Assembly (NCBI GenBank): GCA_030272155.1
Contig: CP126194.1
Span: forward strand, 2,843,501-2,907,500
DNA length: 64,000 bases
DNA from: Tetradesmus obliquus
Taxonomy: Eukaryota; Chlorophyta; Chlorophyceae; Sphaeropleales; Scenedesmaceae
Reading direction: 5' to 3'
Each line of letters begins with the position of its first letter. Position 1 is the first letter of the stretch. Positions 45,613 through 57,100 of the stretch are shown in pieces. A program made the translations under genes and the position numbers. The notes under the pieces are model-generated. The model had not been told where the DNA came from and did no database searches. It saw nothing but the letters and a program-made list of their open reading frames with translations.

Positions 45613-46309
45613 CTACACATGGCTCAGCAGCAGGCGACCGGACTTGACGGGCGCTGGCGCAGTCGCAGCCTTGGCAGCCGGCACAGCTGCCTTCTTTGGG
45701 ACCATAGAGGCAGTTGCAGTGGGGGTCATTTTGGCCTGAGGGGCAGCTGGGACCTTGTCAGTGCCGGTCTTGGCGCCCGGGGCTGCAGCAAGCGCCGTGT
45801 ATTCCTTTTTTTTATTTATCCTACGGTCTATGATGAGCAGGTGCCTGCCCTGCTGCAGCTCTTGGGTGTCAGGTGTTGCACCTGCACGGACAGGAACAAA
45901 TGATACACACAGCGGGCAGAGCAGGCAAGAGGGTCAGCTGCATACACCATGTCGATGTCAAGAGCCATGCTGTACAACTGCACCAGCGGCAGCTGCCGCT
46001 GCTGTACAGCTGCACTGCAGCTGGTGACCAGCGGCAGCAGCACAGGCAGTGACGCATGTCTGACATGCAGTTCGCCGGGCAGCAGGCCCCCACCCTACTC
46101 CGTATGGCCAGTTTGAGCATCATATGACCGTCAGCGGCCCATGCGCATGGCTGGGCGTTGCTAGCTTTCGGGCACAGGACCGGGTGACCTGAGCACAATC
46201 AAAATGCTCCGAGAGGAACATGAACTGCTGGATCAACCTCACCTGCGTTGTCAAGAAGCTCTAAGGCCACCAGTAGCCCAAAGCACACGAGGAGAACGGC
46301 TTTCGCCAT
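45613..46309 (-). CDS. Small secreted Ala/Pro/Lys-rich protein, unknown function
   Basis: Two exons, 46309-46243 and 45881-45613, joined in phase (GCA G / GT GCA), give 111 aa. MAKAVLLVCFGLLVALELLD is a strong signal peptide. The mature part has a charged segment (GRHLLIIDRRINKKKEY), then a low-complexity Ala/Pro/Thr/Lys region (KKAAVPAAKAATAPAPVK), and ends in SGRLLLSHV. Composition recalls arabinogalactan-like cell-wall proteins, but no defined domain is visible. An A8 run inside exon 2 codes for the Lys cluster and keeps the frame. The gene ends about 120 nt before the tandem repeat region begins on its upstream side. Only splice signals, phase and composition support it. Confidence 0.6.
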
Positions 46310-46425
46310 GGTCCGTTTGGGCTCGTACGATGAACTCTTGGGGTGCTTGACTGAGATGAGCAACGAGTGCAAGCAAGGTGAGAATAAGGTGGCATAGGGT
46401 TTGAAGTGCCTGCACACATGCACGC

Positions 46426-47614
46426 ATCCACTACTAGAAAAAAATACGGTCCGTCAGTCAGAAGCCTGGCTTAGGACCTGGCCGTTGAACCCCAGGGCGA
46501 TCCGAAAAAGTGCAGAGGACGCAAACGAAGGCGCGAGAGCAACAGATAAAAGTTAGTGTAGACATGTGAAGTCGTTTCGAAGCCGTGGGCTGGGTGCAGC
46601 GGTGTTCTGTTGCTGGGGTGCTATGCAAAACATCACGGGCTACAGCAGGAACAGCAGGCAGTGAAGCAACAATATCTGAAAAGCGATGGCGTGAGAATAT
46701 TACTTTCAGCGAAAAGCGAACGGGATAGGGATGATCATGGGTGGCTGCTAAGATTGCAGGTGTTGCAGTTGCTGCCTTGAGGACAGCACCAGCAAGCACG
46801 GGTGCCTCCCATCATTACTAGATAGGAGTGACGTAGTCACGGGAAACTGCTATCCACTACTAGAAAAAAAAACTGTCCGTCCGTCCGTCAGTGTAGACAT
46901 GTGAAGTCGTTTCGAAGCCGTGGGCTGGGTGCAGCGGTGTTCTGTTGCGGGGTGCTACTGCAAAACATCACGGGCTACAGCAGGAACAGCAGGCAGTGAA
47001 GCAACAATATCCGAAAAGCGATGGCGTGAGACTATTAGGCGAAAAGAGAACGGGATAGGGAGGATCATGGGTGGCTGCTAAGATTGCAGGTGTTGCAGTT
47101 GCTGCCTTGAGGACAGCACCAGCAAGCACGGGTGCCTCCCATCATTAGATAGGAGTGACGTAGTCACGGGAAACTGCTATCCACTACTAGAAAAAAAAAC
47201 TGTCCGTCCGTCAGTCCGTCAGTCCGTCAGAAGCCTGGCTTAGGACCTGGCCCTTGAACCCCAGGGCGATCCGAAAAAGTGCAGAGGACGCAAACGAAGG
47301 CGCGAGAGCAACAGATAAAAGTTAGTGTAGACATGTGAAGTCGTTTCGAAGCCGTGGGCTGGGTGCAGCGGTGTTCTGTTGCGGGGTGCTACTGCAAAAC
47401 ATCACGGGCTACAGCAGGAACAGCAGGCAGTGAAGCAACGATATCTGGGAAGCGATGGCGTGAGACTATTAGGCGAAAGGCGAACGGGATAGGGATGATC
47501 GTGGGCGGCTTCTAAGATTGCAGGTGTTGCAACTGCTGCCCTGAGCACAGCACCAGCAACAAGGGTGCCTCCCATCCTTACTAGATAGGAGTGACGTAGT
47601 CACGGGAAACTGCT
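46426..47614 (+). repeat. Three tandem copies of a non-coding unit, 426/327/436 nt
   Basis: Copies 46426-46851, 46852-47178 and 47179-47614. Each begins ATCCACTACTAGAAAAAAA, then GTCC/GTCAG microrepeats, and ends GACGTAGTCACGGGAAACTGCT. The middle copy lacks about 105 nt after the GTCC repeat. Copies are otherwise very similar. Internal CTGGCTTAGGAC and GTTTCGAAGCC resemble RNA polymerase III A and B boxes, and the oligo-A recalls a retroposon tail, but no terminator or target duplication proves this. Confidence 0.85.
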
Positions 47615-48827
47615 AGTATTGGTGCTTTTTGGAGCCTACCACGTTTTGCCTTTGGGCTTAAGACCTGGTGTCACTACGGTATTGCATGCCCATGCTGCAC
47701 ATCCAGTTCACGCTGTGCCAATGAGAATGCTGAGAATCATGTACCATGTTTAGTTAACCGTTACCGGGCTCGGCCTGGTCCAGTGCTGTACACATCGAGG
47801 AGGCACAAGCAGGTGAACGGGACAAGTAACTGCAGTCACATTGCAACAGAATTCAGCTACGTGAGTACATGTTTGTCTTCACGGGCGTGCTTCCGAAGCA
47901 GGACGTCGATATCAAGGCCCGCGTGTTGGCGCCTTTTGACACACATGACAATGCATTGCACATGCTGGGAACTGCCTGGCTGCCTGAGTCTTATAGCATC
48001 TGCCAAAACGCGCGCAGCTGCTGCCACTAGCCAAAACCCAAGGAGCGTGACAGCATCAGCCTCGCACTTATCTGGCCCGCTTGCACACCCATGCAATGAT
48101 GGCCTGCTACCATTTCTGCGTGTATAGCTGCATTCAGACTGGACATGCCACTTTACTTGCATACCCGCCAACTGGACACACATAGCTGCAACTGGACATG
48201 CGCAGATCATAGAAAAGTTACATGAGCGTCACAACACATTGCCCGTCTTAGCCATTGACGTGCTCTTTCAGCAACCGCTTGACTCAACATCCATCAGCAG
48301 TTCAGCTGCTGGGGCACGTGCACTTCTGTTGAACTGCCCGCCTCCAAGTCTCACTAGACATCCATGACGGCAGCGTCGATAAACGGTGACACAATCGATT
48401 GCAATCGCAGTAGCAAGCAGTTCTTGCCACAGATGGTACCAACAAGCAACATGAATACTCTGAACATAACGCAAACATTGAATGTTGTGTAAGACGCAAC
48501 TTCTCAACATGCGCCTGCTGCCAAGCAAGTGCAACCTTGTGCACCATTCCCCCCATGAGCGAGACTGTGCCATATGCAATGCATGCTGCAAGTGCAGCGT
48601 CAACACCGTCACACACGGCAAATCTACTGAAACTGCTCACAACGCCAGTGCTGCCCACCAGGCCCCAGCCCCCGCGGCGCAATGCCGCTGATGAGTGAGT
48701 GACCAACGGCGACACCAGGCCATATTAACCCTAACACAGCAGCTGGGGGTGTAGCACTGCAGACGATGCTGACAGTATAGCACTGCACCGCAGTCAACGC
48801 TGGCAGCCGCCGCAACATCACCACCCA
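47615..48827. other. Intergenic, no gene seen
   Basis: 1.2 kb 3' of the JmjN-JmjC gene (minus strand), next to the tandem repeats. It may contain that gene's 3' UTR; a minus-strand TGTAA is at 48218-48222. CTGCAACTGGACA-type short repeats occur near 48150-48200. No supportable exon. Confidence 0.5.
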
Positions 48828-51800
48828 TCACCACTCAAAGTCATCAATGCCATCCACAAGCGGCTCCAGCTCCAGCTCCTCCATTTGGTCACACCCAGGC
48901 GGCTTTGGCACACTGCTCACACTGCTCACCGCAGACGCAGCAGGCCGCACAGGCAGCAGGAACGGCATCGGCGGCGCAGCAGGCACAGCAGCAGCAGCGC
49001 CTGCAGCAGCCTCCTCAGCATCCCCGACACCCTCCACAGCAGCAGCAGCTGCAGCAGCTGCTGCTGCTTCGGCGGCGGCTGGGCTTGCGCCGCTGCTGCT
49101 GGCGCCCTCACCAAGTGCAGCGGGATCTGCTGCAGCAGCTGCTGCTGCTGCTGCAGGCATTGCCGCAGCAACTGCAGGTACAGCAGCAGCTGGCGCACTG
49201 CTGCTTGGCGCTGCAGGCACTGCTGGTGCCTCTGCAGCGCCTGCTGCTGCTGCTGCTGCTGTTGCTTCCACCCCATCCTGCTGCACCTGCAGTGCAGCTG
49301 CTGCTGGTGCTGCGGTTGCTGAGGGAAGCTTGCCTGGTGCTGGTGCTGCTGCTGCAGCTGGCAGCAGCTGCTGCGGGCCTGCTGAATGCTGGTGGCTCAA
49401 GCTCGCTGCCAACCGTGCCTCCGCTTCTGCTGCTGCAACAGCCTCAGCAGCAGCCCTGCTAGCCACAGCCTCAGCTTCTGCTTGTGCAGCTGCAGCAGCT
49501 GCTGCAGCGCTTGCTGCCTCTGAGGAGCGCTGCTGCGCCCCATGCGCATGCTGACTGTGGTCAGCAGCAGCGCCTGCTGCTGCAGCCATTGGCAGCAGCT
49601 GCCCCTGGCCCGGGGTGATTGCTGGCGCAGCAGCAGACACCACAGCTGCAGGCGCTGCCAGGCTCGTTGCAGGCAACACAGCAGCCCCAGCAGCCACAGG
49701 TGCAATTGGCGCCGCACCTACAGGAGCGACCAGCTGCGCCGTGCTTGCTGTTGCTGCTGCTGTTGGATCCAATGCTGGTGCAGCAGCAGCGGCAGATGCA
49801 GGCGGCTGCCCTGCTGCAGCATCACCAGCGGGCACTGCTGCTGCTGCTGGTGCACCAGCAGCTGCGCCGTCACCAGCAGCAGCATCGCCACCACTCGCAG
49901 CAGCAGCAGCAGCAGGTGTAGCAGCTGCAGCAGCAGCGGGTGCCTGACTGGTTGCCGGCTGCACTGGCTGCTGCACTGCATACAGCAGCACAGGCACGCC
50001 ATTCACGTTGTGCACCACCACAGGGAAGCCTTGGAACCCTTGCGGCAGCTGCCCACCAGACACTGCAGCAGCCGTCAGCGCTGCTGCCCTGAGCTGGGCC
50101 TGCATCTGCAGCTGCGCCTGAAGCTGCGCCTGAGCCTGCAGCTGAGCTTGCAGCGCCAGCTGCGCTGCCAGCTGCTGCTGCTGCCCAGCCCCACTGCCAG
50201 CCGCACCCTTACTCAGCTTGCCACCTTTCCCGTCGGCCCTGCTGCCAGCTTTAGCTCCCTTGTAGCCTTTTCCAGCAGAGCCTTGCTGGCCGCTTTCCAT
50301 ATCGACTTCCCAGTCATAGTCTTTGTCTTTCTCGCGCTGCTGCTGCCGCGCGCGGCCTGTTTTAGAAGCGCGCGGCTGCTGCTGCTGCGGGTACGGCTGG
50401 TACACCGGCTGCTGCTGATGATGATGAGGGGGCTGCAGCTGAGGTGGCAGAGCTGCTGCTGCCAGCTGCCGCTGCTCCTGCGCTTGCCGCATCAACTCGG
50501 CCTCCTGCTGTTGCTGCAGCAGCATTTGGCGCGCCAGCCACTTCTCCCGTAGCCGTCGCCGCTGCTGCCGCCGCTGCTGCTTCTGCTGCTGCCGCTGCTC
50601 CTGTGTCTGCTTCGGCTGAGGCGCCGCTGCAAGCGCATCCAGCACATCTGCTGCAATCCCCACGGCCTCTTCTTCACTAACCAGCAGCTTGCTTGTCACC
50701 GCAACACCAACCGGCATGGCAGCAGCCTCTGCAGCATCAAGCTGCTGCTGCTGCTGCTGCTCCTGCTTGCTGTCTGCTGCTGCTGCTGCTGCCCCCTCGC
50801 CATCCAGCCGCCGCTTGCCTGCCTTGCTGCTGCCAGCTTCTGCTGCTGCAGCATCCTCAGCAGCTGTCTTCACTCGCTTTGCAGGCACATGCTCCACAAC
50901 AACATCCTCCGACAGCCATCCCGGAAGCTTCCGCTGCCTCGGCTGCAGCGGCGCATCGTCCCTCTGCGCTGCACCACCCTGCAGCGCCGGCTGCTGCTGC
51001 AGCTGCAGGCTCTGCCGGGCCCTGCTGCCCTTGCCGCCGCGCCGGCCGCCGCCAGACGCCGCAGCTCGCGCGCGCTGCTCCTGTAATGCCAGCAGCTGAC
51101 TCAGCACCTGCTGCACAGCATCATCTTGGCGTGACAGCGGCGGCACTGGCAGCTGCTGCCCGAGGTCCAAGCTGTCAATGTCGCTGCTGCTGCTGCGGAT
51201 GGTTGCCATGGCAGCTTCTGCCAGCACTGCAGCCTCGCTGACTGCTGCGATGCGCTGCCTGCGTGACATGCGGCTGGACGCGCCGTGGCCGACTAGTGGG
51301 AGCCGGCTGGCTGCCAGCTGCATCAGCTGCTTCACCCAGTCTGCAGCAGCAGCAGCAGCGCAGTGGTCCGGTGTCAGTAGATGTCGCAAACAACATGCCT
51401 GACCTTCTATCACGACTCATCAAACGTTTGCTGTGGCAGTATCATCTCCTTCCATCCACCCCGACCAGCCATACCCCGTGCACATGCAACAGCAGAACAT
51501 ACACCACGCCCGTCCCTCAACTCACCTGCCACTGGCGTCGCCGGCTCCCGCCCACACAACACAACACGGCCTCTTGCTGCTGTTGCAGCACTCCACATCA
51601 TGCCCTCTATGCACACCCCACACATACACAGCATCAATCCTGCACCCCTAGAACCCACCTGCCGCTGGCGTCGCCGGCTCCCGCCTACCCAGCTTCAGCT
51701 CAGGGCAGCCCGGCACCGCCAGCACCTGGCAACAACACCCTACCAGCCGCACACACCAGCAAGCCCTCACCACCTAGCCCCAGCCCCTACCCACCTGCCA

Positions 51801-54160
51801 CTGGTGTTGCGGGCTCCCGCCCCCCAGGCTTCAGCTCAGGGCAGCGCGGCGCCGCCAGACCCTGCCCCGCCTCAGCATCAAGCGGCCCCAGCGACTTGAC
51901 CCGCATCCACGGCCGCTGCCGCGGCCGCTGCTGCGCTGCTTTGATGTAGCCCTCCACAGCAGGGAACAGCACCGCAGCCTCAAACACTAGCCGCTGCAAC
52001 TCCACAATACTGTGCCGGAACAGTAGGCTGCAGGAGGCTGGAGTGGCAGCGAGTGCTGCTGCGTGCTCGGGGCACACAGTGCGGCCTGGGGCCTCGCTGC
52101 TGACGACTGCGGAGAGCCACAGGTCGCATTGGCAGAGCTCGCAGACGCAGCCGGCTGTGTCGGTGTGGCAGCCGGCGGCATCTTGGAGCTGCGGGCTGCC
52201 GTGCATGCGCTGCTCCTGTGGGCAGAAGCAGCAGGTTTTGGCAACAGCAGGAATGGGGCAACAGCAGGGTAGTAAGGCGGTCGGTCGGCGGCATCAGGCA
52301 ACAGCAGCAGCTGAAGGTACAAGGCAGCTGGTAAAGGGCGAAATGAGGCTGCAAGCATGAGGAGCAGCATGATCAAGCCAAAAGTGCACACTGCCTGTCC
52401 TTGACGTAGCCAGCGTAACAAACAACAGCTGCTGCAGGTAGCAGCTAGCCTGCTGCTGCTGCTGTTGCCGCTGCATGCGCAGCATCAACATGCTGACGAC
52501 CGCTTTTGACATCAGACAGAATCTGCTACTCATCAGCTAATCACTAGCTAATGTTGACAGCTGCTCACCCGGCCCACGCCAAACAGCAGCGCCGCCTGCT
52601 GCCGGCCCTGCTCCTCCTCAATGCGCAGCACCAGCTCGCCTGCAGCAGCCATCAGTGCAGACTTGGCCACGCTGCGCTGCTTCACACCAGCAGCCCAGCG
52701 CTCACACCAGCTGGCAGCAGCCTCACCCTGCTGCTGCTGCTGGTTTTCACCTTCTGCTGCAGCATCTGCACCTGCACCTGCTGTGGCTGCTGCAGCAGGC
52801 TGGCCTGCCGCCTCGTCATCATCTTCACCAGAGCCCGACCCCAGCTCCGAATTGGAAGACTCCAAGTCAATGCGGGGGTCAAACCTGCCGCCTGCTGCTG
52901 CTGCCGCGCCTGCAGCCACGCCATCCAGCCAGCCCAGCAGCAGCTCATCTTCTGAGTCCTCAGCATCAGACGGCACGTCATCTGCTGCTGCTGCTGCCAG
53001 CTGCTGATGTCCACTGCCGGCAGCAGCAGCAGCCTCAGAGGTGCCAAGCTGCTGGCCATCATCAGCAGCAGCTGCAGCAACAGCGCCATCAGCAGCAGCG
53101 GCCTGACCAGCAGCAGCAGCAGCAGCGTCCTGCTGCAGGTCCTCCTCAGCTGCTGCAGGCTTTGCTGCTGCCTTGCTGCTGCGCTTGGCAGAGCCCGCCT
53201 GCGGCGACTTGCCTGCCTTGGCTGCTGCTGCTGCTGTCGGAGTCTTCGCCTCTTCTGCCTCTGCCTCCTCCTCCTCAGCAGCAGCAGCAGCAGCAGCAGG
53301 ATCTGCTGGATCTCCATCTGCTGCAGCAGGCTTTGCTGCTGCTGCTTCTGCTGCACTGTCTGCGGGTGCTGCGTCTGCTGACTCCACCCCTTCTGTAGCT
53401 GCCGCGGCAGCAGCAGCTGCTGTCGCTGCCTGCGCTTCTGCCGCAGCTGCTGCTGCCGCCTGCCTTGCTGCGCGCCGCTCCTGGCGGGCCAGGCGCGCCT
53501 GCAGCGCTGCCATTGCTGCTGCTGCCACTGCCTCTGCATGCTCCTGCTGCTCCTCCTCGGGTTCCCCTCCCCCTAGGCCATGCGCAGCAGCAACTTGCTT
53601 CGCAGCAGACACCTGCATGGAGCGAGACGCACACAGAGCAGCAGCAGCAGCAGCAGGCAGACATGTCAAGCAGCAGGCAACAAGCACAGAGAGAAGCCCA
53701 GCCCCACCTCAAAGCTTGCTCGTTACTTGCACTTACGGCCGCTGCTGATCATCAATACCACCAAGCCTGCCTACGCTTTGGACACACCCTCACTACCGCT
53801 ACATACGACTGATAAAGTCAGATCGCCAGATGTAAACAGCAAGCACACCCACCAGCGCCACCAGCAGCTGGTCCATGCTGAAGGCATGCCCCAACCCCAC
53901 CACCTGTCCACCACCAAAACACAAACACTAAGCCAACAATTGCACAAGCACACCCACCAGCGCCACCAGCAGCTGCTCCATGCTGAAAGCAGCCCTCCTG
54001 CCCTGCAGCCGCGCCTTGCGCGCCGCATCGCAGCCGTGCCCCAGCCAGTCCCAGGGCGCCAGGCCCAGCCCCTCAGCAGCACAGAAGCCTGTGGCCACGC
54101 TGCAGGTGAAGGCCCCAGGCAGTGCCAGCACAAAGCTGCCGGGCTCCTGCACCAGCCTGC

Positions 54161-54198
<38 letters not shown>

Positions 54199-57100
54199 CC
54201 CGTATAAGCCAGGTGGAGGGCGCCAGACGTCAGTCACAGGAATGATATTGTCTCGAGCGAGGCCATGAGCATGCACCAAGGCAGTGGCTGCTGGAGACAC
54301 CACGCGCCTGCCAGCCTCCAGTCATAGTGCCACAAGTTCAGCGGAGCCATGCAGCTGCCAAGCAAGTGCGTGTCTGCATGCTGCTGTTACATGCTGTGGT
54401 ATTTGAGCCTGGCTATCCTTGCCACTCACCTCGACACTGGCAGGCCCCGTGCAGAGAGCTCATTGGGGCTGACTGCCACCGGCTGCCGCGCCAGCAGCAG
54501 CGGGTCTGCTGCTGCCAGCTGCGGCAGGCAGTCTGCCACTGCCACCTCAAAGGCCTCGCCTGCTTGGCCAGGCACAGCATACCACACCTGATTGAGTGAT
54601 AGCAGGACACAGGCAAACAGTCAGAGGGTATTCGAGATTGTGGCATTGGCTGAACTTCTTGTTTGGCCATCGTATGGCAAGTTTGAGAAAAGCAGGACAC
54701 AGCAAGAAGCACATCAACCGTTTCAACCCGGCCACGCCTGCTTCATCAACAACAAAACAACAAAACACCAAAGATGCATCCAAAGTTCAGACGCGCACCT
54801 GTGGCGCCCCGCTGTGCATGTACTGCAGGCTGTACAGCCCCTGCTGCTCGCAGCGCCAGCCGCTCACAGCCAGGCAGCTGCCCAGCTGCAGCCGCGGCAG
54901 CAGCAGCCCAGGCAGAGGCTGCTCAAACGGCAAGTGCCGCAGCACGCTGCCTCGGCTGCGTGGCAAGCTGTTGAGGTTCCAGCTGCTCGCCGACACCACA
55001 CCTGAAGCTGCTGCTGCTGCTAGTCCTGCTGCATTTGCATCTGCATTGCCAGGCAGCCGCCGCCACGCTGGCAGAGCAAAGCCGCTGCCGAATTTGCTGC
55101 TGTCTAGATCTTGGCCATGCAGAGCTTCCACCAGCCTGCCTGCATGAGGCCGCTCAATGAGCCGCCACACCTCAGCCTCGATCTGCTCTATGCTGGGGTG
55201 CTGCTCGGAAGCATCAGCAGCAGCGCCAGCAGCAGCATCACGCCCTGCAGCAGCTGCAGCAGACGACGCGCCAGCAGCAGCAGCAGATGCATGCCGCTTG
55301 CTACCGCCGCCACTGCCTGCAGCAAGAGCGGCGGCATCGCTGCTGATAGTACCTGCAAACGCAGCAGCAGCTACCGCGCGCGCCTTGCTGCGTGCCGACG
55401 CCTTGGCAGCTGCAGCAGCTGCTGCAGCAGCAGACCCACCGCTGCCAGCCTTCTGCCGCGAGCCCTTCTGCGCGCTGCGCTGCTGTATGCGGGAGCTCTG
55501 TCGCTCTGGCAGCACTGCTGCACCTGCTGCTGCTGCTGCCTTTCCTGATTGAGGCTCCCATTCGTCTGCTGAGCCACTGCCTGCAGCAGCATGCTCATCA
55601 TCTTCCATTTCATCTGCACTGCCATCTTCAGAAGCATCTGACGAGGCTTTCAGCTGCTGCTGCCGCTGCCGCTGCGCCTGCCTCTGCGTCGTCTGCCGCT
55701 GCTGCTTCGGCTTGGCGTCTGTCTTCTGCCGCTTGCCTGGTGGAGCATCCTCATCCTCTTCTGCTGCCTCGTGCTGCTGCTGCTGCTGCTTGGTGCCAGC
55801 AGCATCAGGGGCAGCATTGCTGCCCTGCCCCTGCAGTGCTGCATTGCACGGCTGTGACGAGAAGTGCACACGCGCTGCCCAGTCAGCATAAGCAGCAAAG
55901 GAGCGCAGCGAATGCATCCTGTGCGCTGCCGGCAAGTGCTGGTGCTGCTGCTCGTGCTTGCAAGGCGTCTGCTGCTGATCCAGCTCCTGCTTGACGCGCT
56001 GCTCGCCATGCTCCTGCTTCACTTCAGGTTGCTGCTGCTGCTGCTGCTCCTCGCCCTCGTGCTCCTGCTGCTGCTTGTGTTTGCCGGCAGCGGCCTTGCC
56101 CCGCTGCTGCTTGCCGCGCTGCTTGCTCGCTTTGCTGGCTGATGGCAAAGTGCTGGCAGCAGCTGCCTCTGCAGCTTCTGCCATCTCCACATCACTGCCT
56201 GCATCTGCGCCAGCTGCAGCCGCTAATCCTTCTGCCTTGATGCGTGCTCTGCTGCTGCCAGCAGCGCCTTTCGCACCAGCAGCTGGGCTTGCTGCTGCAC
56301 CGGGTCCTGCCTCTGCAAGGGCATCCAGCTGAGCCAGCAGCGCTGAGTCCTGCCCCAGCAGCAGCTGCAGGCGCTCCTGCTCGCTGGCACTGTCCCAGGG
56401 CAGCTGCGAATGCCTGCAAGCAGCAAGACAGCAGCAGTGATTAGAATTGATCAGTGAGCGCCCCGTGCAAGCAAACGCACACGGAAACAAGCCGCAAGGC
56501 TCGCAGCTCTACGACTGCCTTGTGGCCGCCGCATCCATGCATACCGGAAAAGTAACGTGGAAGCCACCACATGTATGATGCAAGCACTCAAGTCCGCCGC
56601 CGGCGCATGCTGAGAGCGGCACTCAGGCCTCACCTGCCCTCTGCATCCTGCTGCTCCATGCCTGCCGCTGCCGCTGCTGCTGCTGCTGCTGCTGCCACAG
56701 GCGGCGCCGCCCGCATGCACAGGTGGCTCACAAACTGCCGCTGCGCCGCAAACTGCAGCCCCTGCAGCAGCGCCGCAGCATCAGGAGGGGTCCAGCCCTC
56801 TGGCGGGATGATCTTGCAGATGCCGTGCTGCCTTGCAATCTCATCATACACCGCCATGATGTAGCCAAAGGGGTCTGCAAACTCCTCAGCTGTGGGCCTG
56901 AAAGTAGGTGCTTCCGGCAGCTCCACTTGCACCCTGCCTGCATCTGGCTGCCAGCGGGCCATGGGGCGCCATGCAATCGGCTTGATGCGGCAGGCGCTGC
57001 AGCCGGCCTGCAGGACATACAGGAAACAGATGGTGTGGTGAGTGTAAGGTGGCACAGCAGAGCAAGTGACAGGAGAAGATGAGGAAGAAGAGGATGGCGC

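Noticed and set aside
46458-46799. 113-residue minus-strand frame inside the tandem repeat
   Set aside because: It is not preserved as a full frame in the other two copies, which differ by insertions and deletions that break it, so protein coding is unlikely.
48847-53812. Long plus-strand open frames rich in Ala, Ser, Cys and Leu
   Set aside because: They are antisense shadows of the GCA/CAG-rich exons of the minus-strand JmjN-JmjC gene; they contain no domain and no start or splice support.
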